Shown here piece by piece: positions 18,318-26,772 of a stretch of 33,998 nucleotides of DNA (position 1 is the stretch's first letter; every line of letters starts with the position of its first letter). The position numbers and the translations under genes were made by a program. The notes under the pieces were generated by a model. It was not told the DNA's origin, ran no database searches, and was given only the letters and a program-made list of their open reading frames with translations. The stretch comes from Burkholderiales bacterium. GTDB lineage: Bacteria; Pseudomonadota; Gammaproteobacteria; Burkholderiales; Burkholderiaceae_C. The DNA lies in assembly GCA_028869035.1 (NCBI GenBank), contig JAGWTL010000002.1:1-33998 (forward strand), in the 5' to 3' direction.

Positions 18318-19274
18318 ATGCGCACCCCGTCCTTCTTGCACTCCCCCGATCCGATCCAGCGCCGTGGCCTGTGGCTCGGCCTGCTGGGCGTTTTCATCTT
18401 CGCCTTGACCCTGCCCATGACCCGCCTGGCCACGGGCACACCCGAGGCGCCGCAGCTCCCGGGTTTGTATATCGCCGTGGGCCGCGCCGTGGTGGCCGCA
18501 GCGCTCTCGGCTCTCTTCCTGCTCGCCGTGCGCGCCCCGCTGCCGCGCCGCAGCGACTGGGGCGCGCTCGCGCTGGTCGCAGGGGGCGTGGTCTTCGGCT
18601 TCCCCATCTGCACCTCCATCGCCATGCGCCACGTCGAGGCGGTGCACGCCAGCGTGATCGTGGGCGTGCTGCCCCTGGCCACGGCGGCCGTGGGCGCCGC
18701 GCTGCAGCGCCAGCGGCCCTCGGCCGGCTTCTGGCTCTGCGCGCTGGCGGGCACGGCCCTGGTTGTGGCCTATGCCCTGCTGCGTTCGGGCAGCGCGGGG
18801 CTCGCGCTGCACCCGGCCGATGGGCTTCTGCTGCTGGGCATGCTCTGCGCCGCCGTGGGCTACGGTTATGGCGCACGCCTGGCGCAGCACCTGCCGGCGG
18901 AACAGGTGATCTGCTGGGCCCTGCTGCTGTCCCTGCCCCTGACATTGCCACTCACGTTGTGGAGCTGGCCCCAGTCACCGGTTTCAGCCGCGGCCTGGGG
19001 TGGTTTTGCCTACGTCGCGGTGTTCTCCATGTGGCTGGGTTTTTTCGCCTGGTACCGTGGCCTGGCCCTGGGCGGCACAGTGCGCGTGAGTCAGCTGCAA
19101 CTGCTGCAACCCTTTCTCTCCATGCTCCTGGCCGTGCCCCTGCTGGGCGAATCACTCGATGCCCTCACGCTGGGCTTCGGTCTGGCCGTGATCGCCGTGG
19201 TCTTTGCCGGGCGCAAAATGCCTGTGCGCAGGGCCCGCACCCGTCCGACTGAAACCCAAGAAAGCACCCCATGA
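18318..19274 (+). CDS. EamA/DMT-family transporter
   Basis: Multiple hydrophobic helices, RGLWLGLLGVFIFALTLPMTRLA and C-terminal repeat ending VSQLQLLQPFLSMLLAVPLLGESLDALTLGFGLAVIAVVFAGRK. Confidence 0.88.
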   Translation: MRTPSFLHSPDPIQRRGLWLGLLGVFIFALTLPMTRLATGTPEAPQLPGLYIAVGRAVVAAALSALFLLAVRAPLPRRSDWGALALVAGGVVFGFPICTSIAMRHVEAVHASVIVGVLPLATAAVGAALQRQRPSAGFWLCALAGTALVVAYALLRSGSAGLALHPADGLLLLGMLCAAVGYGYGARLAQHLPAEQVICWALLLSLPLTLPLTLWSWPQSPVSAAAWGGFAYVAVFSMWLGFFAWYRGLALGGTVRVSQLQLLQPFLSMLLAVPLLGESLDALTLGFGLAVIAVVFAGRKMPVRRARTRPTETQESTP

Positions 19275-20467
19275 AGCCGAGCACCCCCTCCCCCTCGCCC
19301 TGGGTGCTGTCCGAGCGCGCCGCGCTGATGAACCCCTCGGTGCTGCGCGAGTTGCTCAAGCTCACCGAGCAGCCCGGCATCATCAGCTTCGCCGGCGGCC
19401 TGCCCTCGCCCAAGACCTTCCCCGTCGCGGAATTCGAACAGGCCTGCGCGCGCGTGCTGCGCGACGACGCCCATGCCGCCCTGCAGTACGCGGCCAGCGA
19501 AGGCTACGGCCCGCTGCGCGAGCGGGTGGCCGCCGGATTGCCCTGGCAGGTGGACCCCGCGCAGGTGCTCATCACCACCGGTTCACAGCAGGGCCTGGAC
19601 CTGGCCGCCAAGGTGCTGATCGACACACGCAGCCGCATCCTGGTGGAAACACCCACCTACCTCGGCGCCCTGCAGGCCTTCGCGCCCATGGAGCCCCAGG
19701 TGCACAGCGTGGCCAGCGACGAAGAGGGCGTGGACATCGCCGCGCTGCGTGCGGCCCAGGCGGCCGGCACACCCGCGCGTTTCATGTACGTGCTGCCCAA
19801 CTTCCAGAACCCGAGCGGCCGCACGATGAGCGAGGCCCGGCGCGCGGCGCTCAGCGCCACCGCGGCCGAGCTGGCCCTGCCCCTGCTCGAAGACAACCCC
19901 TATGGCGAACTCTGGTTCGACCAGCCGCCGCCGGTCCCTCTGACGGCACGCGACCCGGCCGGCTGCATCTACCTCGGGTCCTTTTCCAAGGTGCTGGCGC
20001 CCAGCCTGCGCCTGGGTTACCTGGTCGCCCCGAAAGAGGTGTTCCCCAAGCTGCTGCAGGCCAAACAGGCGGCCGATCTGCACAGCCCGGGCTTCAACCA
20101 GCGCGTGGTGGCCGAGGTCATGAAGGACGGTTTCCTCGACCGCCATGTGCCGCGCATCCGCGCGCTCTACAAATCGCAGCGTGACGTCATGCTGGCCGCG
20201 CTGGCCCGTCACATGCCCCAGGAGGTGAGCTGGAACCGGCCCGTGGGCGGCATGTTCCTCTGGGCCCGCCTGCCCGCGGGACTGGACGCCGCGGCGCTCC
20301 TGCCCAAGGCCGTGGCACGCGGCGTAGCCTATGTGCCGGGCGCGGCCTTTTATGCCGGCGCGCCCGATGCCCGCACCCTGCGCCTGTCCTTTGTCACGGC
20401 CAGCGCGGAGGAAATCGAGCGCGGCGTCTGCGCCCTGTCCGCCGTGATCCGGGAGCACATGGTATGA
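19271..20467 (+). CDS. PLP-dependent aminotransferase (class I/II, 2-aminoadipate/MocR-type fold)
   Basis: ISFAGGLPSPKTFP; TTGSQQGLDLAAKVLID; LPNFQNPSGRTMS; YLGSFSKVLAPSLRLGYLVAP (PLP lysine). Confidence 0.92.
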   Translation: MKPSTPSPSPWVLSERAALMNPSVLRELLKLTEQPGIISFAGGLPSPKTFPVAEFEQACARVLRDDAHAALQYAASEGYGPLRERVAAGLPWQVDPAQVLITTGSQQGLDLAAKVLIDTRSRILVETPTYLGALQAFAPMEPQVHSVASDEEGVDIAALRAAQAAGTPARFMYVLPNFQNPSGRTMSEARRAALSATAAELALPLLEDNPYGELWFDQPPPVPLTARDPAGCIYLGSFSKVLAPSLRLGYLVAPKEVFPKLLQAKQAADLHSPGFNQRVVAEVMKDGFLDRHVPRIRALYKSQRDVMLAALARHMPQEVSWNRPVGGMFLWARLPAGLDAAALLPKAVARGVAYVPGAAFYAGAPDARTLRLSFVTASAEEIERGVCALSAVIREHMV

Positions 20468-21390
20468 GCCAGCACCAGCGCCCCTACCAGCAGGTCGACG
20501 TCTTCACCGCCACGCCCTACCGGGGCAACCCCCTGGCCGTGGTGCTCGACGGCAGCGGCCTGAGCGAGGACGAGATGCAGCGCTTCGCGCGCTGGACCAA
20601 CCTCTCCGAGACCACCTTTGTGCTGCCGCCCACCCAGGCTGGCGCCGACTACCGCGTGCGCATCTACACCCCAGGCGGCGAACTGCCCTTCGCCGGCCAC
20701 CCCACCCTGGGCAGCTGCCACGCCTGGCTGGAAGCCGGCGGTGCGCCGAAGGACAAGCACCTCATCGTGCAGGAATGCGCGGTCGGCCTGGTCAGCATTC
20801 GTCGCGCGGGCCAGCACCTGGCCTTCGCGGCGCCGCCGCTCACGCGCAGCACGCCGACGCCCGAACTGCTGGCCCAGGTGGCGCAGGCCCTGGGCATCCA
20901 AGCGCAGCAGATCCTTGCCGCGCAGGTGCTGGTCAACGGCCCGTCCTGGCTGGGCCTCTTGCTGGACAGCGTGGACACCGTGCTGGCCCTGGAACCCGGG
21001 CACCAGCGCCTGCGCGAGCTGGGCCAGAAGGTGGGCGTGGCCGCGCTCACGCAGGACAGCGGCGCGGTGCAGCTGATCGCACGCAGCAGCCGCGAAACAC
21101 GCGCCTTCGCCGAACACACGGCCGATGCACCGCAACTGGCCGAACCCGACCTGGAAGTGCGCGCCTTCGCCGCGCCCGTGGGCATCACCGAAGACCCGGT
21201 CACCGGCAGCCTCAACGCCAGCCTGGCCCAGTGGCTCATGGCCGATGGCCGGCTGCCCACGCGCTACGTGGCCGCGCAGGGCGCCTGCCTGGGCCGCGCC
21301 GGGCGTGTCCTGCTGGAGCGTGATGCGCAGGGACTGGTCTGGGTCGGCGGCCAGGTGCAGACCTGCATCACGGGAAATGTCTCGCTGTGA
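20464..21390 (+). CDS. PhzF family phenazine biosynthesis-like isomerase/epimerase
   Basis: YQQVDVFTATPYRGNPLAVVLDGSGLSEDEMQRFARWTNLSETTFVLPP; GGELPFAGHPTLGS; DPVTGSLNASLAQWL. Confidence 0.93.
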   Translation: MSQHQRPYQQVDVFTATPYRGNPLAVVLDGSGLSEDEMQRFARWTNLSETTFVLPPTQAGADYRVRIYTPGGELPFAGHPTLGSCHAWLEAGGAPKDKHLIVQECAVGLVSIRRAGQHLAFAAPPLTRSTPTPELLAQVAQALGIQAQQILAAQVLVNGPSWLGLLLDSVDTVLALEPGHQRLRELGQKVGVAALTQDSGAVQLIARSSRETRAFAEHTADAPQLAEPDLEVRAFAAPVGITEDPVTGSLNASLAQWLMADGRLPTRYVAAQGACLGRAGRVLLERDAQGLVWVGGQVQTCITGNVSL

Positions 21391-22055
21391 GCGCGCAGCT
21401 CGACCATCTGGTGGTGATCGCCGCCACACTGGACGAAGGCGTGGCCTGGTGCGAGGCTACGCTGGGTGTGACACCCGGGCCGGGCGGCCAGCACGCGCTG
21501 ATGGGCACGCACAACCGGCTCTTCAGCATCGCAAGCCCCGCGTTCCCGCTGGCCTACTTCGAGATCATCGCCATCGATCCCGCCGCGCCAGCTCCGGCAC
21601 GCCGGCGCTGGTTCGACATGGACGACCCGGCACTGCAGGAGCGTGTGCGCCGCCAGGGCCCACACCTCGCGCACTGGGTGGCACGCGTGCCCGACGCCCA
21701 CGCCGCCGTGGCCGCGCTGCAGACGCAGGGCCTGGATCGCGGCGAGGTCATCGCCGCATCGCGCCCGACCCCCTCAGGCCTGCTGCAATGGCAGATCACG
21801 GTGCGCGCCGACGGGCAGCGCCTGTACGACGGCGCCCTGCCCACACTGATCCAGTGGGGTGCGGTGCATCCAGCTGCAGGCATGCCGGCCAGCGGTGTCA
21901 CGCTGGCGTCTTTCGAACGGCAGCACCCGCAGGCTGACACGTTGGCGACGGCCTGTCGCGCCCTCGACCTGCCGGGCCTGTCCGTGCAGACCGGCCCGGC
22001 GCAGCTGCGGACAGGACTGCAGACGCCGAAGGGCCTGGTCGAGATTTGCTCCTGA
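21387..22055 (+). CDS. VOC-family / glyoxalase-like domain protein
   Basis: LDHLVVIAATLDEGVAWCEATLGVTPGPGGQHALMGTHNRLFSI; GTG start overlapping the PhzF stop. Confidence 0.8.
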   Translation: MSAQLDHLVVIAATLDEGVAWCEATLGVTPGPGGQHALMGTHNRLFSIASPAFPLAYFEIIAIDPAAPAPARRRWFDMDDPALQERVRRQGPHLAHWVARVPDAHAAVAALQTQGLDRGEVIAASRPTPSGLLQWQITVRADGQRLYDGALPTLIQWGAVHPAAGMPASGVTLASFERQHPQADTLATACRALDLPGLSVQTGPAQLRTGLQTPKGLVEICS

Positions 22056-22116
22056 ATTTATAGCACTCGTCGCGCCGGTGACATACTCCGGACGCCGGAC
22101 TAGCGACAATCTCTCG

Positions 22117-22785
22117 ATGGGAATCCTTTACCTCGTGCGCCACGGCCAGGCCTCCTTCGGCGCGGCCGACTACGACCAGCTCAGCGAGCTCGGCAGCCAG
22201 CAGAGCGTACGCCTGGGCCAGTACTGGCGCGAACGCGGCATCACCTTCGACGCCGTGCTCACAGGCACACTGCGCCGCCATGCGCAGACCTGGGCCGGCA
22301 TCGCTGCCGGTGCGGGCTACGACAACACCGTGCAAGCCCTCGAGGGCCTGAACGAATACGACAGCGAGGCGGTGATCGCCGCCATCCACCCGCAGCCGCT
22401 GCAAAAACCCGACACGCCGGAGATGTACCGCCACCACTTCCGACTGCTGCGCGACGGCCTGCGCCAGTGGATGAACGGCGTGGTCAGCCCCAGGGGCATG
22501 CCGAGCTACACCGACTTCCTGGCCGGCGTGACCGGGGCGCTCGACCATGTGCGCCAGAACCACGAGGGCCCTGTGCTCATCGTCTCCAGCGGCGGGCCGA
22601 TTTCCACCGCCGTGGGCCATGTGCTGGGCACCACGCCCGAGACCACGATCGAGCTGAACCTGCGCATCCGCAACAGCGCGGTGACGGAGTTCACCTACAC
22701 GCCGAAGCGCCACACCCTGCTGAGCTACAACACCCTGCCGCACCTGGACCGGCCTGAACTCGCGGACTGGATCACCTACGCCTGA
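22117..22785 (+). CDS. Histidine phosphatase (phosphoglycerate mutase-like) family protein
   Basis: MGILYLVRHGQASFGAADYDQLSELG (RHG motif); ATG at 22117. Confidence 0.88.
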   Translation: MGILYLVRHGQASFGAADYDQLSELGSQQSVRLGQYWRERGITFDAVLTGTLRRHAQTWAGIAAGAGYDNTVQALEGLNEYDSEAVIAAIHPQPLQKPDTPEMYRHHFRLLRDGLRQWMNGVVSPRGMPSYTDFLAGVTGALDHVRQNHEGPVLIVSSGGPISTAVGHVLGTTPETTIELNLRIRNSAVTEFTYTPKRHTLLSYNTLPHLDRPELADWITYA

Positions 22786-22845
22786 GGCCCTGAACTGGCG
22801 CCATGCAGCGCCTCACCCCCATCCTGGGTGGTGCCACGCGCGGGC

Positions 22846-23307
22846 TCACCGGCGCGTGAGCCCGCGGTAACCCGCGAGCAGCAGGCATTCGGGATAGGCC
22901 ACCAGCGCGCGCAGGAAGCGCAGCAGCGCATTGCCCGCCAGCCGCGTCGCCGCGTACAGATCGCCCAGGGAGTGGAGCAGCGGCTCAGGCTGTGGCCGCG
23001 ATGCGGTCTGGGCAGCAGGCAGCCATTCGAAACTCAGCGCGCCCTCGTCCAGCGACTCGAGCACCAGATGCCGCCCGGGCTGCACCGCCAGTTGCTCACC
23101 GGCCAGCAGGAAATAATCCCCCGCATCCGGACCCATTCCGCTGGGCCGCTCATCCAGCGTGACCCAGGCCCGCCCCTCGCGTATGCGCAGCAGACCCGCC
23201 TTGCGCGGACGCAGGCTGAGCACCTGTCCGGCCGCCAGATTCCAGCACCGCGCGACACCGATCGCGTCGAATGATTGTTGCAATTCGTGATCGCCGAGGG
23301 AGGCCAT
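22846..23307 (-). CDS. DUF2917 domain protein
   Basis: LAAGQVLSLRPRKAGLLRIREGRAWVTLDE...GDYFLLAGEQLAVQPGRHLVLES; divergent from a LysR gene. Confidence 0.75.
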   Translation of the reverse strand: MASLGDHELQQSFDAIGVARCWNLAAGQVLSLRPRKAGLLRIREGRAWVTLDERPSGMGPDAGDYFLLAGEQLAVQPGRHLVLESLDEGALSFEWLPAAQTASRPQPEPLLHSLGDLYAATRLAGNALLRFLRALVAYPECLLLAGYRGLTRR

Positions 23308-23386
23308 GACAAACTCCTTTTGAGAGTGTTCGGCATTGCATCATCAGCAGAATCCGCTGGTCCGTCCAATGAAATCCGGTTAGGCT

Positions 23387-23409
23387 ATTGATTCGCAAAG
23401 CGCATCAAT
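23387..23409. promoter_or_regulatory. Candidate LysR-type (T-N11-A) operator in the divergent promoter region
   Basis: ATTGAT-TCGCAAAGCGC-ATCAAT perfect dyad with T-N11-A spacing, 21 nt upstream of the LysR ATG and between divergent genes. Confidence 0.6.
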
Positions 23410-23430
23410 CAAGCCCCCTACGGTATCGCC

Positions 23431-24390
23431 ATGTCGCCCACCGATTTTTCGCCCCGCACCCGACCCATCGGGGTGGGTCAGCTGCGCGCCTTCGAGGCCG
23501 TTGCGCGGCACCTGAACTTCCGCGCCGCCTCGGAAGAACTGGCGCTGACCCAGAGCGCGGTGACACGGCAGATCCAGGCCCTGGAAGACGAGGTGGGGGT
23601 GAGCCTCTTCCTGCGCCACACGCGCGCGGTGGAGCTCACGGCCGCCGGGGCGCAGCTGCTGCAGGCCGTGCTGCCTTCGCTGGAGCGCATGGACAACGCG
23701 GTGCGCCAGATCCGGCGCAGCGCCGGACGCAAGAGCGTGGCCATCAGCACCTGGGCCTCTTTCGCCTCCATGTGGCTGATCCCGCGGCTGGAAGCCTTCC
23801 AGAGCGAGAACCCCGACATCGACATCCGCATCGACGCTTCCGACGCGCTGGTCGACCTGGACACCGCCGACGTGGACCTGGTGTTGCGCTACACCCAGGC
23901 CTCCAACGTGCCCGCGCACGCCGTGCACCTCTTCGACGAGCAGCTCACCCCCGTGGTCAGTCCCTGGTTGCTCAAGAGCGGGCGCAGCCTGCAGCGCGCC
24001 GAGGACCTGGCGCACTTCACGCTGATCGAGGCCAACGAGGCGCAGCACAGCCAGCCCATGGCCTGGCTGACCTGGCGCCATTGGCTGGACGTCTACCGCC
24101 TGCGCAAGCTCGAGCCCAAGCGCTGGCTCTACTTCGGTTACGCCTACCAGATCGCGCAGGCCGCGCTGGCCGGCCAGGGCGTGGCGCTCACGCGCATGCC
24201 CCTGGTGGCCGACAGCCTGCGTTCAGGCGACCTGATCGAGGTGCTGCCCGGCATGCGCCTGGACTCGCCCATGGCCTACTGGCTCATCGCGGCGCCGCAC
24301 AGCCACGCCCGGCCCGAGGTGCAGGCTTTCTGCGAATGGCTTGCAGGACAGGCAGCGCAGACGCGCCAGGCGATCAGCAAGGACCGCTGA
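23431..24390 (+). CDS. LysR-family transcriptional regulator (GcvA-like)
   Basis: GVGQLRAFEAVARHLNFRAASEELALTQSAVTRQIQALEDEVGVSLFLRHTRAVELTAAG, typical LTTR HTH. Confidence 0.93.
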   Translation: MSPTDFSPRTRPIGVGQLRAFEAVARHLNFRAASEELALTQSAVTRQIQALEDEVGVSLFLRHTRAVELTAAGAQLLQAVLPSLERMDNAVRQIRRSAGRKSVAISTWASFASMWLIPRLEAFQSENPDIDIRIDASDALVDLDTADVDLVLRYTQASNVPAHAVHLFDEQLTPVVSPWLLKSGRSLQRAEDLAHFTLIEANEAQHSQPMAWLTWRHWLDVYRLRKLEPKRWLYFGYAYQIAQAALAGQGVALTRMPLVADSLRSGDLIEVLPGMRLDSPMAYWLIAAPHSHARPEVQAFCEWLAGQAAQTRQAISKDR

Positions 24391-24401
24391 GCGCCTCAGC
24401 C

Positions 24402-24842
24402 TTAGGCCGCAGCACCCACGAGCGCCGAGAGCTCGCGCACCAGCAGGGTCGGATCCGGGGAGTTGCGTTCGATCAGCTGGCGCAGGTGCGTCACGCTGTC
24501 GAGGTCGATGTGCAGGCACTGCAGGCCCAGCTGGCTGCCCTGCACACGCGTCACCGCCACGTCCATGGCGATGTAGGTGAGGGGCGAGAGCTGCAGGCGC
24601 AGGCGGCCGCGCATCCCTACGGGGCAGGGCAGGGCCGCGCCCATGTCGACCAGCGCGCCCCTGAGGGAGACATCCAGCACCTGGACCTCGCGCATATAAC
24701 CCGCGAGATTGAGCCGGGCGGGCGCCTGGTACACCGAGCGCAGGAAACGCCGGTAGGCCAGCGAGCGTGCCAGCTCCGGCGTGGCCTCCACCCCCTCGAC
24801 GGTTTCGGGGCGTGCGGCGAATTTCTTCCAGGTCTTGAACAT
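24402..24842 (-). CDS. PilZ-domain-like protein (paralog 1)
   Basis: RRFLRSVYQAPARLNL (RxxxR) and DVSLRGALVDMG (DxSxxG); ATG at 24842 (MFKTWKKF...) preferred over the track start. Confidence 0.75.
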   Translation of the reverse strand: MFKTWKKFAARPETVEGVEATPELARSLAYRRFLRSVYQAPARLNLAGYMREVQVLDVSLRGALVDMGAALPCPVGMRGRLRLQLSPLTYIAMDVAVTRVQGSQLGLQCLHIDLDSVTHLRQLIERNSPDPTLLVRELSALVGAAA

Positions 24843-25197
24843 GGTGTGTCGCCCTTTCTCTGCTGTGCTGGTCTTGTCGCGCTCTCGCTTTGCTGTGCGT
24901 ATTGTCCGGGCCGCGCGCATCAAAACGGCACATGAGGCGAGCGAAAAACGCAGAATAATCAGACTGTTACGTGCGCATCACGGCAGTCCATGCGCTTAGG
25001 GCCGAGACTTGAGAAATCGCTTGAAGTGTGGCGTCTTCCGAGCGCAACACTCGAAAAAGGGCTCTTGCGCAATGCCCTGTGATGACCTATGAACGAAGTT
25101 TTCACTTCAGGAATTTCATCGGACCGGCTCGCAACTCGCAGCGCCACATGCGCCTGCGCCCTCGGCGGCACCCGTGCTTTTGAGGTCCAATACGGGC

Positions 25198-25416
25198 ATG
25201 AACCCGATGCACGATGCCGAGGCACGCCTGACCGAGCTGGAGATCAAGGCCAGCTACGCCGAAGACCTGCTGGAACAACTGAACCAGACGATCTACCGCC
25301 AGCAACAGCAGATCGACCTGCTGCTGCGCGAGATCGGCGGCCTGCGCCAGCAGCTGCCCGAGGGCAGCGCGCCGGTGCTGCGCAACCTGCGCGACGATCT
25401 GCCGCCGCACTATTGA
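25198..25416 (+). CDS. slyX: SlyX family protein
   Basis: ARLTELEIKASYAEDLLEQLNQTIYRQQQQIDLLLREIGGLRQQL...DLPPHY, typical SlyX coiled coil and PPHY C-terminus. Confidence 0.9.
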   Translation: MNPMHDAEARLTELEIKASYAEDLLEQLNQTIYRQQQQIDLLLREIGGLRQQLPEGSAPVLRNLRDDLPPHY

Positions 25417-25439
25417 ACGGCGGCTCCTCAGCGGCCGGT

Positions 25440-25795
25440 TTACAGCCCGAGATCGCTCAGGCCGGGATGATCGTCGGGACGCCGCCCGAGCGGCCGGTGG
25501 AACTTGCGCTCCCCGGCCTGGATGGGCAGGTCGTTGATGCTGGCAAAACGCCGCCACAGGCCCAGATCTCCTTGACCGGGCGGTAGTCCAGCTCACGCGC
25601 CCACTTGCGCTGCAGGAACTGGCGCACCTGCTCGCGACCCACCGGGAATTCGGCGCGGTTGCGCCAGGGCCTGTCCTCGGTGTAGACCAGCGCCACGCGG
25701 TCCGGGTCGCGCGAGTTCCAGGCATCCTCGGCCAGGCGCACCTTCTGCGCCGCGCTCTCAAGCGTATAGGGCGGCAGCGGCGGTTTGGCGTCCAT
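25440..25795 (-). pseudogene. NTF2-like/DUF1348 protein gene disrupted by an internal frameshifting deletion
   Basis: 5' part encodes [79 protein letters not shown]; the DUF1348 C-terminus ([40 protein letters not shown]) continues in another frame directly after, with the expected middle segment missing. Confidence 0.72.
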
Positions 25796-25797
25796 GC

Positions 25798-26241
25798 TCA
25801 GTAGGTCTTGTAGGGCAGGAACTTGCCCGACAGCACGACGTTGACGCGGTCGCCCTTGGGGTCGGCCTGGCGCGTGATGTCCATGCTGAAGTCGATGGCG
25901 CTCATGATGCCGTCGCCGAACTCCTCGTGGATCAGCTCCTTGATGGTGGTGCCGTAGACGCTGACGATCTCGTACCAGCGGTAGATCAGCGGATCGGTGG
26001 GCACCGCGGTCTCCAGCGAGCCCTTGTAGGGCACGACCTGCAGCCACTTCTGTTCTTCCTCGTTGAGGCCGAAGATCTTGCCGAGCACCTTGGCCTGCTT
26101 GGCGTCGAAGGTCATCTGGCCCAGGCAGCCGGCGGTGACCCATTCCTTGCTCAGGCCGACCTTCTTGGCCACGTCTTCCCATTTGAGGCCCTTGGCGACC
26201 TTGGCGGTGATGATCTTCTCGGTGACGTCGTTGCGGTTCAT
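25798..26241 (-). CDS. cynS: Cyanate hydratase (cyanase) CynS
   Basis: [45 protein letters not shown]...[40 protein letters not shown]...GKFLPYKTY. Confidence 0.96.
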   Translation of the reverse strand: MNRNDVTEKIITAKVAKGLKWEDVAKKVGLSKEWVTAGCLGQMTFDAKQAKVLGKIFGLNEEEQKWLQVVPYKGSLETAVPTDPLIYRWYEIVSVYGTTIKELIHEEFGDGIMSAIDFSMDITRQADPKGDRVNVVLSGKFLPYKTY

Positions 26242-26334
26242 GTGGGTTCCTTGATGAGTTGAGTTCTCAGGAACCATGCAAATCTCAGGCCAGCCCGCTT
26301 GCGGGTCGGTCTGCGCACGCAAACGAATTGGCGC

Positions 26335-26715
26335 TCAGGTGGCGTCGCGCCCCTGCGCCACCAGGGTGGCGAGGTCCCGCTCCAGCAGGGCCGGATCGTC
26401 GGCGTTGTGCTCGACCAGCTGGCGCAGGTGCGTCATGCTGTCCAGGTCCAGGCGCTCGCAATGCAGGCCGACATGGCGGCCTTCGATGTGGGCCACGGTG
26501 GTGTCCATCAGGATAGCCGCATCCGGCGCCAGTTCCAGGTGCAGACGGCAGACCTCGCCCACCCGCCCGCCCCAGCTGGACGAGACCTCGACCAGCGCGC
26601 CCTTGAGCGAGACGTCGTGCAGAAAAGCCGGACTCTCATGCTCGCCCAGCCCCAAGCGCACCGGGGCATGGAACGCGGAACGCAGGAAAAGACGGCGGTC
26701 GGTGGAGGTGTTCAA
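26335..26715 (-). CDS. PilZ-domain-like protein (paralog 2), TTG start
   Basis: RRLFLRSAFHAPVRLGL and DVSLKGALVEVSS; C-terminal half closely resembles paralog 1; AGGAG upstream of TTG. Confidence 0.72.
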   Translation of the reverse strand: MNTSTDRRLFLRSAFHAPVRLGLGEHESPAFLHDVSLKGALVEVSSSWGGRVGEVCRLHLELAPDAAILMDTTVAHIEGRHVGLHCERLDLDSMTHLRQLVEHNADDPALLERDLATLVAQGRDAT

Positions 26716-26772
26716 GGGCGGCTCCTGTTCCAGGAACAGATGCAGAGAGTATCCGCAGCCCCGGCAGGGCTG

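Noticed and set aside
22056-22116. AT-richer stretch GAATTTATAGCACTCGTCGCGCC resembling intergenic repeats of Comamonadaceae
   Set aside because: Only partial resemblance and no second copy or dyad in the window; not enough to call a repeat
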